The notes beneath the pieces were generated by a model. The model worked only from the letters and a program-made list of their open reading frames with translations. It had not been told where the DNA came from and searched no databases. Made by a program: the position numbers and the translations under genes. Below, in pieces: positions 36,533-45,525 of a DNA stretch of 64,000 nt (position 1 is its first letter; each line of letters opens with the position of its first letter). The stretch comes from Streptomyces sp. NBC_01016 (lineage in GTDB: Bacteria > Actinomycetota > Actinomycetes > Streptomycetales > Streptomycetaceae), in contig NZ_JAPEOQ010000001.1 in the NCBI RefSeq assembly GCF_026341035.1, positions 3,782,001-3,846,000 on the forward strand. The letters run 5' to 3'.

Positions 36533-36555
36533 CTTTGTCCTGAAGTAGGAAAAAG
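36533..36555. promoter_or_regulatory. Candidate ROK operator, copy 2
   Basis: CTTTGTCCT-N5-AGGAAAAAG, near-palindromic, sits 166 bp before the PQQ-type dehydrogenase start. It matches copy 1 upstream of the ROK gene. A further inverted half-site GGACAAA lies near 36590. Confidence 0.6.
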
Positions 36556-36720
36556 CTCAACTCTTAGCCGTACAAGGTCTGTTCGAGCCGGACAAACGCA
36601 GCTAGCGTCCTCCCTCGAACGTACGCACGGCACACACAAGGCACTCACGGCACAGATCCCTCCGGGGCGACGGCGCGCCCCGGCGTATCGCACGACCCGC
36701 CCCTCTGTCCGGAGGAACCC

Positions 36721-39165
36721 GTGCACAGGAAACGCCTGAGAACGCGCAACGCACTCGCCCTGCTCACCGGCACCCTGCTCGCCGCGGCCTCGCTCACCTT
36801 CTCGGCGGCCGCGGCACCAGCGCCCGCCGACGAGAAGATCGCGGCCGAGGACTTCCAGCAGGTCACCCTCGCCAAGGGCGCGGAGGAGGTCGGCGAGCCG
36901 ATGTCGCTGGCCGTCCTGCCGGACCGCAAGGTCCTGCACACCTCGCGCGACGGCGTGCTGCGCCTGACCGACGAGAACGGCACCACCAAGGTCGCCGGCA
37001 AACTCGACGTCTACACCCACGACGAAGAGGGCCTCCAGGGCGTCGGCGTCGACCCGAACTTCAGCGAGAACCGCGCGATCTATCTCTACTACGCGCCCCC
37101 GCTGAACACCCCGGCGGGCGACGCCCCCAACGACGGCACCGCCGCCGACTTCGCCCCCTTCGACGGCTACAACCGGCTCTCGCGGTTCACGCTCGACACC
37201 GACGGCACGCTGAACAAGGACTCGGAGAAGAAGGTCCTCGACGTCGCGACCTCGCGCGGCATCTGCTGCCACGTCGGCGGCGACATCGACTTCGACAAGG
37301 ACGGCAACCTGTACCTGTCGACGGGCGACGACTCCAACCCGTTCGCCTCCGACGGCTACTCGCCCATCGACGAGCGCGGCACCCGCAACCCGGCCTACGA
37401 CGCCCAGCGTTCGGCAGGCAACACCAACGACCTGCGCGGCAAGATCCTCCGCGTCAAGGTCGCGGCCGACGGCTCGTACACCGTCCCCGACGGCAACCTG
37501 TTCGCGCCCGGCACCGACAAGACGCGCCCCGAGATCTACGCGATGGGCTTCCGCAATCCGTTCCGGATGAGCGTCGACAAGCCCACCGGCACCGTCTACG
37601 TCGGCGACTACGGGCCCGACGCGGGCACCGCCGACCCGGGCCGCGGCCCCGCGGGCCAGGTCGAGTTCGCCCGCGTGACGAAGGCGGGGAACTTCGGCTG
37701 GCCGTACTGCACCGGCAACAACGACGCCTACGTGGACTACGACTTCGCGACGAGCACCTCCGGTGCGAAGTTCGACTGCGCGGCGCCGAAGAACACCTCG
37801 CCGCACAACACCGGCCTCACCGACCTGCCGCCCGCGCAGACCGCGTGGATCCCGTACGACGGCGGCTCCCTCCCGGAGTTCGGCTCCGGCTCCGAGTCCC
37901 CGATGGCCGGCCCCGTCTACCGCTACGACGCCGCCAACACCTCCCCGGTGAAGTTCCCCGAGGCGTACGACGGCGACTTCTTCGCCGGCGAGTTCGGCCG
38001 GCAGTGGATCAAGCGCATCGAGCAGGACGGCGACGGCAAGGTCACCTCGATCAACCCGTTCCCCTGGACCGGCACCCAGGTGATGGACATGGCCTTCGGC
38101 CCCGACGGCGCGCTGTACGTCCTCGACTACGGCCTCTCCTGGTTCGGCGGCGACGAGAACTCCGCCCTGTACCGCATCGAGAACGCCACCGAAGGACACT
38201 CGCCGACCATCGACGCCAAGGCCGACAAGACGTCCGGCCAGGCGCCCCTGAAGGCGCGGTTCACCTCCACGGCCTCGGACGCCGACGGTGACGCGCTCAC
38301 GTACTCCTGGAACTTCGGCGACGGCACCACGGGCACCGGCGCCTCGCCCAGCCACACCTACAAGAAGAACGGCACGTACACCGCGACCGTGACCGCCAAG
38401 GACTCCACCGGCCGCACCGGCAGCGCCGACGTGCACCTCGTCGTCGGCAACACCGCGCCCAAGGTGACCCTGCAACTGCCCGCCGACGGCCAGCTGTTCA
38501 CCTTCGGCGACAAGGTCCCCTTCAAGGTGAAGGTCACCGACCCCGAGGACGGGGCCATCGACTGCGCCAAGGTCAAGGTCACCCACATCCTCGGCCACGA
38601 CAGCCACGGCCACCCGATCACCTCGGCCACCGGCTGCTCCGGCACCATCCAGACCAGCGCCGACAGTGAGCACGACCCGAACGCCAACGTCTTCGGTGTC
38701 TTCGACGCCGAGTACACCGACAAGGGCGCCAACGGCCAGCCGGCGCTGACCACGCACGACCAGCACGTCACCCAGCAGAAGCACCGCCAGGCCGAGCACT
38801 ACGGCGACTCCAAGGGTGTGTCGGTCGTCAGCCACGACACGGCCAACGGCGGCAAGGCCGTCGGCACCATCGACAACGGCGACTGGATCTCCTTCAAGCC
38901 CTACGCGATCGGGAACGCCAAGTCCCTGAAGGCGCGCGTCGCCTCGGCCGGGGCCGGCGGCACCCTCGAGATCCGCACCGGCTCGGCGACCGGCAAGGTC
39001 ATCGGCAAGGCCAAGGTCGCACCGACCGGCTCGTGGGAGACGTACACCGACGTCACCACCGCCATCAGCTATCCGCCCACCAAGAGCACCACGCTCTACC
39101 TGGTCTTCAAGGGCTCGGGCGGCTCCCTGTTCGAGATCGACGACTTCACCTTCACCACGAGCTGA
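36721..39165 (+). CDS. Secreted PQQ-type sugar dehydrogenase with PKD and CBM6-like domains
   Basis: 814 aa from GTG after GGAGGAACC. A Sec signal ends near SAAAAPAPA. Residues about 40-490 form a soluble-glucose-dehydrogenase-like propeller (HVGGDIDFDKDGNLYLSTGDD, EIYAMGFRNPFRMS). About 500-580 is a PKD domain (DADGDALTYSWNFGDG). The last 130 residues (HYGDSKGVSVVS, NGDWISFKPY, GSLFEIDDFTF) look like a CBM6-type jelly roll. It would oxidise or bind sugars at the cell surface; PQQ use is by family only. The ThuA-DUF1080 gene follows 15 bp later. Confidence 0.88.
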   Translation: MHRKRLRTRNALALLTGTLLAAASLTFSAAAAPAPADEKIAAEDFQQVTLAKGAEEVGEPMSLAVLPDRKVLHTSRDGVLRLTDENGTTKVAGKLDVYTHDEEGLQGVGVDPNFSENRAIYLYYAPPLNTPAGDAPNDGTAADFAPFDGYNRLSRFTLDTDGTLNKDSEKKVLDVATSRGICCHVGGDIDFDKDGNLYLSTGDDSNPFASDGYSPIDERGTRNPAYDAQRSAGNTNDLRGKILRVKVAADGSYTVPDGNLFAPGTDKTRPEIYAMGFRNPFRMSVDKPTGTVYVGDYGPDAGTADPGRGPAGQVEFARVTKAGNFGWPYCTGNNDAYVDYDFATSTSGAKFDCAAPKNTSPHNTGLTDLPPAQTAWIPYDGGSLPEFGSGSESPMAGPVYRYDAANTSPVKFPEAYDGDFFAGEFGRQWIKRIEQDGDGKVTSINPFPWTGTQVMDMAFGPDGALYVLDYGLSWFGGDENSALYRIENATEGHSPTIDAKADKTSGQAPLKARFTSTASDADGDALTYSWNFGDGTTGTGASPSHTYKKNGTYTATVTAKDSTGRTGSADVHLVVGNTAPKVTLQLPADGQLFTFGDKVPFKVKVTDPEDGAIDCAKVKVTHILGHDSHGHPITSATGCSGTIQTSADSEHDPNANVFGVFDAEYTDKGANGQPALTTHDQHVTQQKHRQAEHYGDSKGVSVVSHDTANGGKAVGTIDNGDWISFKPYAIGNAKSLKARVASAGAGGTLEIRTGSATGKVIGKAKVAPTGSWETYTDVTTAISYPPTKSTTLYLVFKGSGGSLFEIDDFTFTTS

Positions 39166-39180
39166 GAGGAGCAGGACAGC

Positions 39181-40566
39181 ATGCGCACCTCTGTACGCAT
39201 CGGCCTCGCGACGGCCGCTGCCGCCCTGCTCATCGGCGGCCTCACCGCCCCGGCCACCTCGGCGCCCCAGGGCGCCGAGGTGGCCGGGGCCCGGGACCGG
39301 GTCCTGGTGTTCTCCAAGACCGCCGGGTTCCGGCACGACTCCATCCCCGAAGGCATCGCGGCCCTGAAGGAACTCGGCGCCGCCGACCGCCTCGCCGTCG
39401 ACACCACCGAGGACGCGACCGCCTTCACCCCGGCCAACCTCGCCCGGTACAAGGCCGTCGTCTTCCTCTCCACCACCGGCGACGTGCTCGACGCCACCCA
39501 ACAGAAGGCGTTCGAGGGCTACGTCGCCAAGGGCGGCGGCTACCTGGGCGTGCACGCCGCCGCCGACACCGAGTACAACTGGAGCTACTACGGCGGCCTC
39601 GTCGGCGCCTGGTTCCAGGGGCATCCGGCGATCCAGCCGGCCACCGTCCGCGTCGAGGACCACCACCATCCGGCGACCCGCGGCCTGCCGGACGCCTGGC
39701 AGCGCACCGACGAGTGGTACAACTACCGCTCCAACCCGCGCGACAAGGACCGGCCTGTTCATGTACTCGCCTCGCTCGACGAGACGACCTATACAGGGGG
39801 CACCATGAACGGCGATCACCCGATCGCCTGGTGCCAGAACTACGGCGGCGGCCGCGCCTTCTACACCGGCCTCGGACACACCAAGGAGTCCTACGCCGAC
39901 CCCGCGTTCCGCGGCCATCTGCGCGGCGGCCTGCAGTACGCCACCGGGAAGGTCGCGGCCAACTGCCGCCCGAACACCGGCTACCGGAACATCTTCAACG
40001 GCGAGACGCTCGACGGCTGGAAACAGGCGGGGCCCGGCGGCTTCACCGTGGATTCCACGAACGGGACCCTCAACTCCCAAGGCGGCATGGGCCTGCTCTG
40101 GTACCAGGCCAAGCAGCTGAGGTCGTACTCCCTGAAGCTCGACTGGAAGATGACCGGCGACGACAACTCCGGTGTCTTCGTGGGCTTCCCGGCCTCCGAC
40201 GACCCCTGGTCGGCCGTGGACAAGGGCTACGAGATCCAGATCGACGCCACCGACGCACCCGACCGCACCACCGGCGCGATCTACTCCTTCCAGTCCGCCG
40301 ACCTCGCGGCCCGCGACAAGGCCCTGAAGCCGCCGGGGCAGTGGAACTCGTACGAGATCAAGGTGCGGGGAGAGCGCCTCCAGGTGTTCCTCAACGGAGT
40401 CGAGGTCAACGACTTCACCAACAAGGACCCCGAGCGGAGCCTGACCGACGGCTACATCGGTCTGCAGAACCACGGCGACTCCGACCAGGTGTCCTTCCGC
40501 AAGGTCCGCCTGAAGGAACTCAACCCCACGTCCGACGCGGGCGCACTGCCCGGCGCGGGCGACTAG
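39181..40566 (+). CDS. Secreted ThuA-DUF1080 two-domain protein
   Basis: 461 aa with a Sec signal. The N-terminal half is a ThuA (trehalose-utilisation, glutamine-amidotransferase-like) domain: VLVFSKTAGFRHDSIPEG, GGGYLGVHAAADTEYNW and GHTKESYADPAFRGH. The C-terminal half is DUF1080 (IFNGETLDGWKQAG, GVFVGFP, KGYEIQIDA), a jelly-roll family now linked to hydrolysis of 3-keto-glycosides. Together with the secreted dehydrogenase just upstream, this suggests oxidation of a glycoside outside the cell followed by cleavage of the 3-keto product. A terminator follows. Confidence 0.88.
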   Translation: MRTSVRIGLATAAAALLIGGLTAPATSAPQGAEVAGARDRVLVFSKTAGFRHDSIPEGIAALKELGAADRLAVDTTEDATAFTPANLARYKAVVFLSTTGDVLDATQQKAFEGYVAKGGGYLGVHAAADTEYNWSYYGGLVGAWFQGHPAIQPATVRVEDHHHPATRGLPDAWQRTDEWYNYRSNPRDKDRPVHVLASLDETTYTGGTMNGDHPIAWCQNYGGGRAFYTGLGHTKESYADPAFRGHLRGGLQYATGKVAANCRPNTGYRNIFNGETLDGWKQAGPGGFTVDSTNGTLNSQGGMGLLWYQAKQLRSYSLKLDWKMTGDDNSGVFVGFPASDDPWSAVDKGYEIQIDATDAPDRTTGAIYSFQSADLAARDKALKPPGQWNSYEIKVRGERLQVFLNGVEVNDFTNKDPERSLTDGYIGLQNHGDSDQVSFRKVRLKELNPTSDAGALPGAGD

Positions 40567-40569
40567 GAC

Positions 40570-40607
40570 GGCGGCGGGCGAGGGACGCCGGACCCCCGCC
40601 CGCCGCC
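40570..40607 (+). terminator. Terminator after the ThuA-DUF1080 gene
   Basis: GGCGGCGGGCG (40570-40580) pairs perfectly with CGCCCGCCGCC (40597-40607), then TT. It separates the sugar-oxidation genes from the ebo operon. Confidence 0.8.
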
Positions 40608-40727
40608 TTGCCCTGCCGGGAGCGGCGGGGTGTGCGTCGGGGCCGTGCCCGACACCGGGCGCGGCCCCGGGCCCGCCGGCTCGGCGCACGAGGCCGTGAT
40701 CGACGCCGGACACGGCTTCGGCTTTGC

Positions 40728-40741
40728 ACGTGACGTCACGT
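40728..40741. promoter_or_regulatory. 14-bp palindrome at the head of the ebo operon
   Basis: ACGTGACGTCACGT is a perfect palindrome ending only a few bases before the AGGAGG ribosome-binding site of the first ebo-operon gene. Bound protein here would block transcription elongation or initiation of a short-leader mRNA. Confidence 0.6.
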
Positions 40742-40759
40742 TCGACCAGGAGGTTTCCC

Positions 40760-41923
40760 ATGTCCGCCGGATCCTTCCCCGCTCCGTCCTCCCCGTCCTC
40801 TCCGTCCTCCTCGAACCGACGGTTCGGTGTATGGCTGATCGGGGCCCGCGGCTCCGTCGCCACCACGGCGGTCGCGGGCTGCGCCGCCGTCGGCGCCGGG
40901 CTGCATCCGCCCTCCGGGATGGTCACGGAGACCGAGCCGTTCACCGCGGCGGGCCTGCCGTCCCTGACATCGCTCGTCTTCGGCGGCCATGACACCCTCG
41001 ACTGCCCGCTGCCCAAACGCGCCGAACAGCTCGCTGCCGGGGGAGTACTGCCGCACGGCCTGCCGGGCGCGGTGCACGGCGAACTCGCCGCCGCCGAACG
41101 GGAGATCAGGCCCGGCGGGCCACTTCCCGGCGACGGCCGCACCCAGGACGAGCTGATCGCCGCCTTCACCGCCGACATCCAGTCCTTCGTACGGCGCCAC
41201 GCCCTGGCAGGGGCCGTCGTCGTGAACGTCGCCTCCACCGAGGCACCACCAACCGGCGACGACCTCCCGGCCAGCTCCCTGTACGCGGCGGCGGCCCTGC
41301 GCGCCGGCTGCCCGTACATCAACTTCACCCCCTCCACGGGACTCCACCACCCCTCTCTTCAGCACGCGGCCCACACCGCGGGCGTCCCCTTCGCGGGCCG
41401 CGACGGCAAGACCGGGCAGACCCTGCTGCGGTCCGTGCTCGGCCCGATGTTCCGCAGGCGCGCGCTCGACGTGCGCGCCTGGTCCGGCACCAACCTCCTC
41501 GGCGGCGGTGACGGCGCGGCCCTGGCCGACCCGGCCGCGGCCGCCGCGAAGAATGCCGGCAAGGAACGCGTCCTCGCCGACACCCTCGGCGCCGTCCCGC
41601 AGGGCGAGGTCCACATCGACGACGTCCCGGCGCTCGGTGACTGGAAGACGGCCTGGGACCACATCGCCTTCGACGGTTTCCTCGGCGCGCGGATGACCCT
41701 GCAGACCACGTGGCAGGGCTGCGACTCGGCCCTCGCCGCGCCCCTCGTCCTCGACCTCGCGCGCCTGCTGTTGCGCTCTGCGCAGTCCGGACTGACCGGT
41801 CCCCGCCCGGAGTTGGGCTTCTACTTCAAGGATCCCGACCCCGGCGCATCCTCCGACCTGGACCACCAGTACGCGTCCCTGCTCGCCTTCGCGGACCGCC
41901 TGCGGCGCGGCGGTGCGGCGTGA
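40760..41923 (+). CDS. Inositol-3-phosphate synthase-like sugar-phosphate cyclase
   Basis: 387 aa from ATG after AGGAGGTTTCCC. The MIPS family is recognised from the NAD-binding start VWLIGARGSVATT, the INFTPSTG segment, AGRDGKTGQTLL and AWSGTNLLGGGDGAAL. MIPS turns glucose-6-phosphate into inositol-3-phosphate by an NAD-dependent internal redox cyclisation. Canonical ebo clusters encode a 3-dehydroquinate-synthase-like cyclase (EboD) instead; here a different cyclase seems to take that place. It overlaps the next gene by GTGA and heads an eight-gene coupled operon. Confidence 0.85.
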   Translation: MSAGSFPAPSSPSSPSSSNRRFGVWLIGARGSVATTAVAGCAAVGAGLHPPSGMVTETEPFTAAGLPSLTSLVFGGHDTLDCPLPKRAEQLAAGGVLPHGLPGAVHGELAAAEREIRPGGPLPGDGRTQDELIAAFTADIQSFVRRHALAGAVVVNVASTEAPPTGDDLPASSLYAAAALRAGCPYINFTPSTGLHHPSLQHAAHTAGVPFAGRDGKTGQTLLRSVLGPMFRRRALDVRAWSGTNLLGGGDGAALADPAAAAAKNAGKERVLADTLGAVPQGEVHIDDVPALGDWKTAWDHIAFDGFLGARMTLQTTWQGCDSALAAPLVLDLARLLLRSAQSGLTGPRPELGFYFKDPDPGASSDLDHQYASLLAFADRLRRGGAA

Positions 41924-43092
41924 GCGGGGCGGCTGCCGCCGGGGCGGGGGAGCGGGGTCGGGGCAGGGCGCCGGTTGTGCGGGGGCCGGGTCGGGACGCG
42001 GGCTCCGGGTTGCGGCGGCGGGGCCGGGCGTGGGTCGAACTCCTTCGCCTTCCGGCCCTGTTGACCGTCCCGGGCGACGCCTTGGCCGGGGCCGCGGTGA
42101 CGGGATCCCGCCCGACCCGTGGCACGTTCCTGGCCGTCGGCGCCTCCGTCAGCCTGTACGCGGCGGGCATGGCGCTCAACGACTGGGCCGACCGGGACGA
42201 GGACGCCCGCGACCGCCCCCACCGCCCGCTGCCCTCCGGCCGCATCCGACCGGCCCACGCCCTGGCGGCGGCGGGCGCGTTGACGGGCGCGGGCCTCGCC
42301 CTGGCCTGCCGGGCGGGCCGGACGACCGGCGCGGTGGCCACGGCACTCGCGGCCACGGTGTGGGCGTACGACCTGCGCCTGAAGGGCACCGCGGCGGGCC
42401 CGCCGGCGATGGGCACGGCCCGCGCCCTGGACCTGCTGATGGGGGCGGCGGCGACGCGCCCGGCGGGCGCGCCCGGGCCCCTGCCCCAGGCCCTCACGGC
42501 GGCCGCCACCCTGGCCGCCCACACGACCGCGGTCACCACCGTCTCCCGCAACGAAACCCAGGGAGGCTCCGTCACCGGCCCCTTGACGGCCCTGGCCACG
42601 GGCACCGCGATCGCCGCCGCGCTCCTGGCCCCGCGGGCGAGAGACGTCCGCTGGGCGCGGGGCGAGGGTCGGGGCGCGTCCGGGGGCGTGAACCCGCGTG
42701 CAGCAGGGGACGGGCTCCCGAGCCCGCACATCGAAGCCGGCATGGGAATGGGCGCCGCCCTCAGCACCAAGGCCGCCCCCAGGCTGCTGCGCGGCCGCCG
42801 GGACAACCCCGCAGGCCCTCTCGCCCAACGTCCCCAGGCCACAAGCCCCGCCCCGATCACCCTCACCCTCCCCGTCACCGCATACGCCACCACCGCCCTG
42901 CGCCCCCTCTTCCACGCCGCCCTCAACCCCTCACCCCCGCTCACCCAACGCGCCGTCGGCGCCGGTATCCGCGCGCTCGTCCCCCTCCAGTCCGCGCTGG
43001 CCGCCCGCTCCGGCGCCCCGGTGACCGCCCTCGCCACCCTCGCCCTGGCCCCGCTCGCCCGCCACTTCGCGAAGAAGGTGAGCGTCACATGA
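41920..43092 (+). CDS. eboC: UbiA-like prenyltransferase EboC
   Basis: 390 aa from a GTG that overlaps the previous stop. A UbiA-superfamily membrane protein with the diphosphate-binding motif NDWADRDEDARDRPHRPLPSGRI-like stretch (NDxxDxxxD) and a second region near LRGRRDNPAGPL. It would join a prenyl or polyprenyl group to a small molecule in the membrane; the acceptor is unknown. The region about 250-270 is a Gly/Arg-rich, proline-rich loop longer than usual. Placement with EboA, EboB, EboE and EboF supports EboC. Confidence 0.85.
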   Translation: MSGAAAAGAGERGRGRAPVVRGPGRDAGSGLRRRGRAWVELLRLPALLTVPGDALAGAAVTGSRPTRGTFLAVGASVSLYAAGMALNDWADRDEDARDRPHRPLPSGRIRPAHALAAAGALTGAGLALACRAGRTTGAVATALAATVWAYDLRLKGTAAGPPAMGTARALDLLMGAAATRPAGAPGPLPQALTAAATLAAHTTAVTTVSRNETQGGSVTGPLTALATGTAIAAALLAPRARDVRWARGEGRGASGGVNPRAAGDGLPSPHIEAGMGMGAALSTKAAPRLLRGRRDNPAGPLAQRPQATSPAPITLTLPVTAYATTALRPLFHAALNPSPPLTQRAVGAGIRALVPLQSALAARSGAPVTALATLALAPLARHFAKKVSVT

Positions 43093-43976
43093 CCGCGAGC
43101 GGCACCGAACCGGCCCCGCCCCGCTGGGGATACGGCACCAACGGACTCACCGACCTGCGCCTCGACGACGCCCTCGGACTGCTCGCCGACCTCGGCTACG
43201 ACGGCGTCGGGCTCACCCTCGACCACATGCACCTCGATCCCCTCGCCCCGGACCTGGCGGCCCGCACCGGCGAGGTGGCCCGGACCCTCGACCGGCACCG
43301 GCTCACGGCCACCGTGGAGACCGGCGCCCGCTACGTTCTCGACCCACGCCGCAAACACGGCCCCTCCCTCCTCGACCCGGACCCCGACGCCCGGGACGCC
43401 CGTATCCGCCTGCTCGTCCGCGCGGTCCAGGTCGCCGCCGACCTGGGTGCCCACGCGGTGCACTGCTTCAGCGGCGTCACCCCCGACGGCACCGACCCGG
43501 ACGCCGCGTGGAAGCGGCTCGCCGGGGCGCTCACCCCTGTACTTGAGGCCGCCGATGCCGCCGACGTCCCTCTTGCCATCGAGCCGGAACCCGGTCATCT
43601 CCTCGCCACGCTCGCCGACTTCCACCGGCTGCGCCGCGACCTGGGCAGTCCCGAAGGGCTGGGCCTGACCCTCGACATCGGCCACTGCCAGTGCCTGGAA
43701 CCGCTGCCTCCCGCCGACTGTGTCCGCGCGGCGGCGCCCTGGCTTCGGCATGTGCAGATCGAGGACATGCGCCGAGGCGTCCACGAGCATCTGCCGTTCG
43801 GGGAAGGGGAGATCGACTTCCCGCCCGTGCTCGACGCCCTCGCCACCACCGGCTACCGGGGCCTGACCGTCGTCGAACTGCCCCGCCACTCCCACGCCGG
43901 TCCCCAACTGGCCGCCCGGTCCCTCGACTTCCTGCGCTCCGTAACCCGGCCGGCACCGCGAGGAGGCACACCATGA
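43089..43976 (+). CDS. Sugar phosphate isomerase/epimerase in the ebo operon
   Basis: 295 aa TIM barrel, ATGA overlap with EboC. AIEPEPGHLL, LTLDIGHCQCLEP, HVQIEDMRRGVHEHLPFGEGEIDF and VELPRHSHAGP match the metal-binding sites of AP-endonuclease-2-like isomerases. This type is an added member of many actinobacterial ebo operons. It may process the cyclitol or sugar made by the first gene. Confidence 0.88.
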   Translation: MTASGTEPAPPRWGYGTNGLTDLRLDDALGLLADLGYDGVGLTLDHMHLDPLAPDLAARTGEVARTLDRHRLTATVETGARYVLDPRRKHGPSLLDPDPDARDARIRLLVRAVQVAADLGAHAVHCFSGVTPDGTDPDAAWKRLAGALTPVLEAADAADVPLAIEPEPGHLLATLADFHRLRRDLGSPEGLGLTLDIGHCQCLEPLPPADCVRAAAPWLRHVQIEDMRRGVHEHLPFGEGEIDFPPVLDALATTGYRGLTVVELPRHSHAGPQLAARSLDFLRSVTRPAPRGGTP

Positions 43977-44671
43977 CCACGCACGGCACAGGTATAGGTA
44001 AAGCAGGCGTCGGTACCCTCCCCGTCCTCGGCGCCGTCCGCGACCGCCTCGACGCCGCACTGGACGCCACCGCCCGCGCCTGGCTGCACGCAGCGCTCGC
44101 CGACGCAGCCGCACACCCCGTCTTCGACGCGACCCAACATGCCCTCGCTCCCTGGCAGTTGCGGTTCGCCGAAGCCGGTCGCCGTACCGGCGACGAGCAC
44201 GCGGACGCCGTCCGGCTCCTCCTGCTGCACGCCGCCCGCGCCGACACCGCCACCCTCACCGCCCTGTACGCGCAGGGCACCGCCGCCGAGCGCCGCGCCG
44301 TACTGCTCGCCCTGCCCCACCTGGTGGAAGGCCCGGACGCCCTCCCTCTGATCGAGGACGCCCTGCGCGCCAACGACACCCGCCTGGTGGCGGCCGCCGT
44401 CGGGCCGTACGCCGCCGCCCATCTGCCGGACCATGCGTGGCGGCACGCTGTTCTCAAGTGCTTGTTCACCGGGGTGCCGGTGGACGCCGTGGCGGGCCTG
44501 GCCGACCGCTCCCGTGGCGACGGCGAACTCGCCCGCATGCTCGGCGACTTCGCCGACGAACGCACCGCCGCCGGGCGCCCCGTCCCCGACGACCTGCACC
44601 GCGTCCTGGCCCTCACCGCGCCCGAGTCCCTGACGAACGGCCGGGCCGATCCCCACGGCAAGGAGTCCTGA
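43973..44671 (+). CDS. eboA: EboA-domain protein
   Basis: 232 aa, ATGA overlap with the preceding gene. Mostly alpha-helical and Ala-rich: FDATQHALAPWQLRFAEAGRR, LPLIEDALRANDTRLVAAAVGPYAAAHLPDHAWRHAVLKCLFTGVP is the EboA hallmark (central third of the protein). EboA has no known activity; the ebo cluster is required in Nostoc punctiforme for moving a scytonemin precursor to the periplasm. Here its job is inferred from the operon. Confidence 0.85.
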   Translation: MTTHGTGIGKAGVGTLPVLGAVRDRLDAALDATARAWLHAALADAAAHPVFDATQHALAPWQLRFAEAGRRTGDEHADAVRLLLLHAARADTATLTALYAQGTAAERRAVLLALPHLVEGPDALPLIEDALRANDTRLVAAAVGPYAAAHLPDHAWRHAVLKCLFTGVPVDAVAGLADRSRGDGELARMLGDFADERTAAGRPVPDDLHRVLALTAPESLTNGRADPHGKES

Positions 44672-45522
44672 TGCGCATCTTCGACCCCCACATCCACATG
44701 ACCTCGCGCACCACCGACGACTACAAGGCGATGCACGCCGCCGGGGTGCGGGCCCTGGTGGAGCCGGCCTTCTGGCTCGGCCAGCCCCGCACCTCGCCCG
44801 CCTCGTTCTACGACTACTTCGACTCCCTCCTGGGCTGGGAGCCCTTCCGCGCCGCCCAGTACGGGATCGCGCACCACTGCACGATCGCCCTCAACCCCAA
44901 AGAGGCGAACGACCCGCGCTGCACCCCCGTCCTCGACGCGCTGCCCCGCTACCTCGTGAAGGACAACGTCGTCGCCGTCGGTGAGATCGGCTACGACTCC
45001 ATGACCGCCGCCGAGGACACCGCGCTCGCCGCCCAGCTGCAACTGGCCGCCGACCACGGCCTGCCCGCCCTCGTGCACACCCCGCACCGCGACAAGCTCG
45101 CCGGGCTGCGCCGCACCCTCGACGTCGTCCGCGAGTCCGCGCTGCCCGTCGAACGCGTCCTGATCGACCACCTCAACGAGACCACCGTCAAGGAGGCCAA
45201 GGACTCCGGCGCCTGGCTCGGCTTCTCCGTCTACCCGGACACCAAGATGGACGAGGAGCGGATGGTGGAGATCCTGCGCGGCCACGGGCCGGAGAAGGTC
45301 CTCGTCAACTCCGCGGCCGACTGGGGCAACAGCGACCCGCTCAAGACCCGCAAGGTCGCCGACGCCATGCTCGCCGCCGGCTTCACCGACGACGACGTCG
45401 ACCATGTGCTGTGGCGCAACCCGGTCGCCTTCTACGGACTCAGTAACCGTCTGCGGCTCGACGTCCCCGCGACGGAACCCGCCACCCACGAAGGCAACTC
45501 GATCCTGCGCGGCGGTGAGTGA
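44671..45522 (+). CDS. eboB: TatD-family metal hydrolase EboB
   Basis: 283 aa, TGATG overlap. It opens MRIFDPHIHMTSRTTDDY with the HxH metal site; further ligands are in VGEIGYDS, LVHTPHR, LIDHLNE and NSAADWGNSDPLK. This is the TatD/amidohydrolase-like enzyme of ebo clusters. It probably cleaves a phosphoester or amide in a small metabolite rather than acting on DNA. Confidence 0.88.
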   Translation: MRIFDPHIHMTSRTTDDYKAMHAAGVRALVEPAFWLGQPRTSPASFYDYFDSLLGWEPFRAAQYGIAHHCTIALNPKEANDPRCTPVLDALPRYLVKDNVVAVGEIGYDSMTAAEDTALAAQLQLAADHGLPALVHTPHRDKLAGLRRTLDVVRESALPVERVLIDHLNETTVKEAKDSGAWLGFSVYPDTKMDEERMVEILRGHGPEKVLVNSAADWGNSDPLKTRKVADAMLAAGFTDDDVDHVLWRNPVAFYGLSNRLRLDVPATEPATHEGNSILRGGE

Positions 45523-45525
45523 CCC

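Noticed and set aside
35311..41337. A 2008-aa minus-strand protein
   Set aside because: It lies antisense to five well-supported plus-strand genes and is composed of Val/Arg/Gly-rich sequence typical of the shadow frame in GC-rich DNA.
41826..44114. A 762-aa minus-strand protein
   Set aside because: Shadow of eboC and the following isomerase, with no motifs or RBS.
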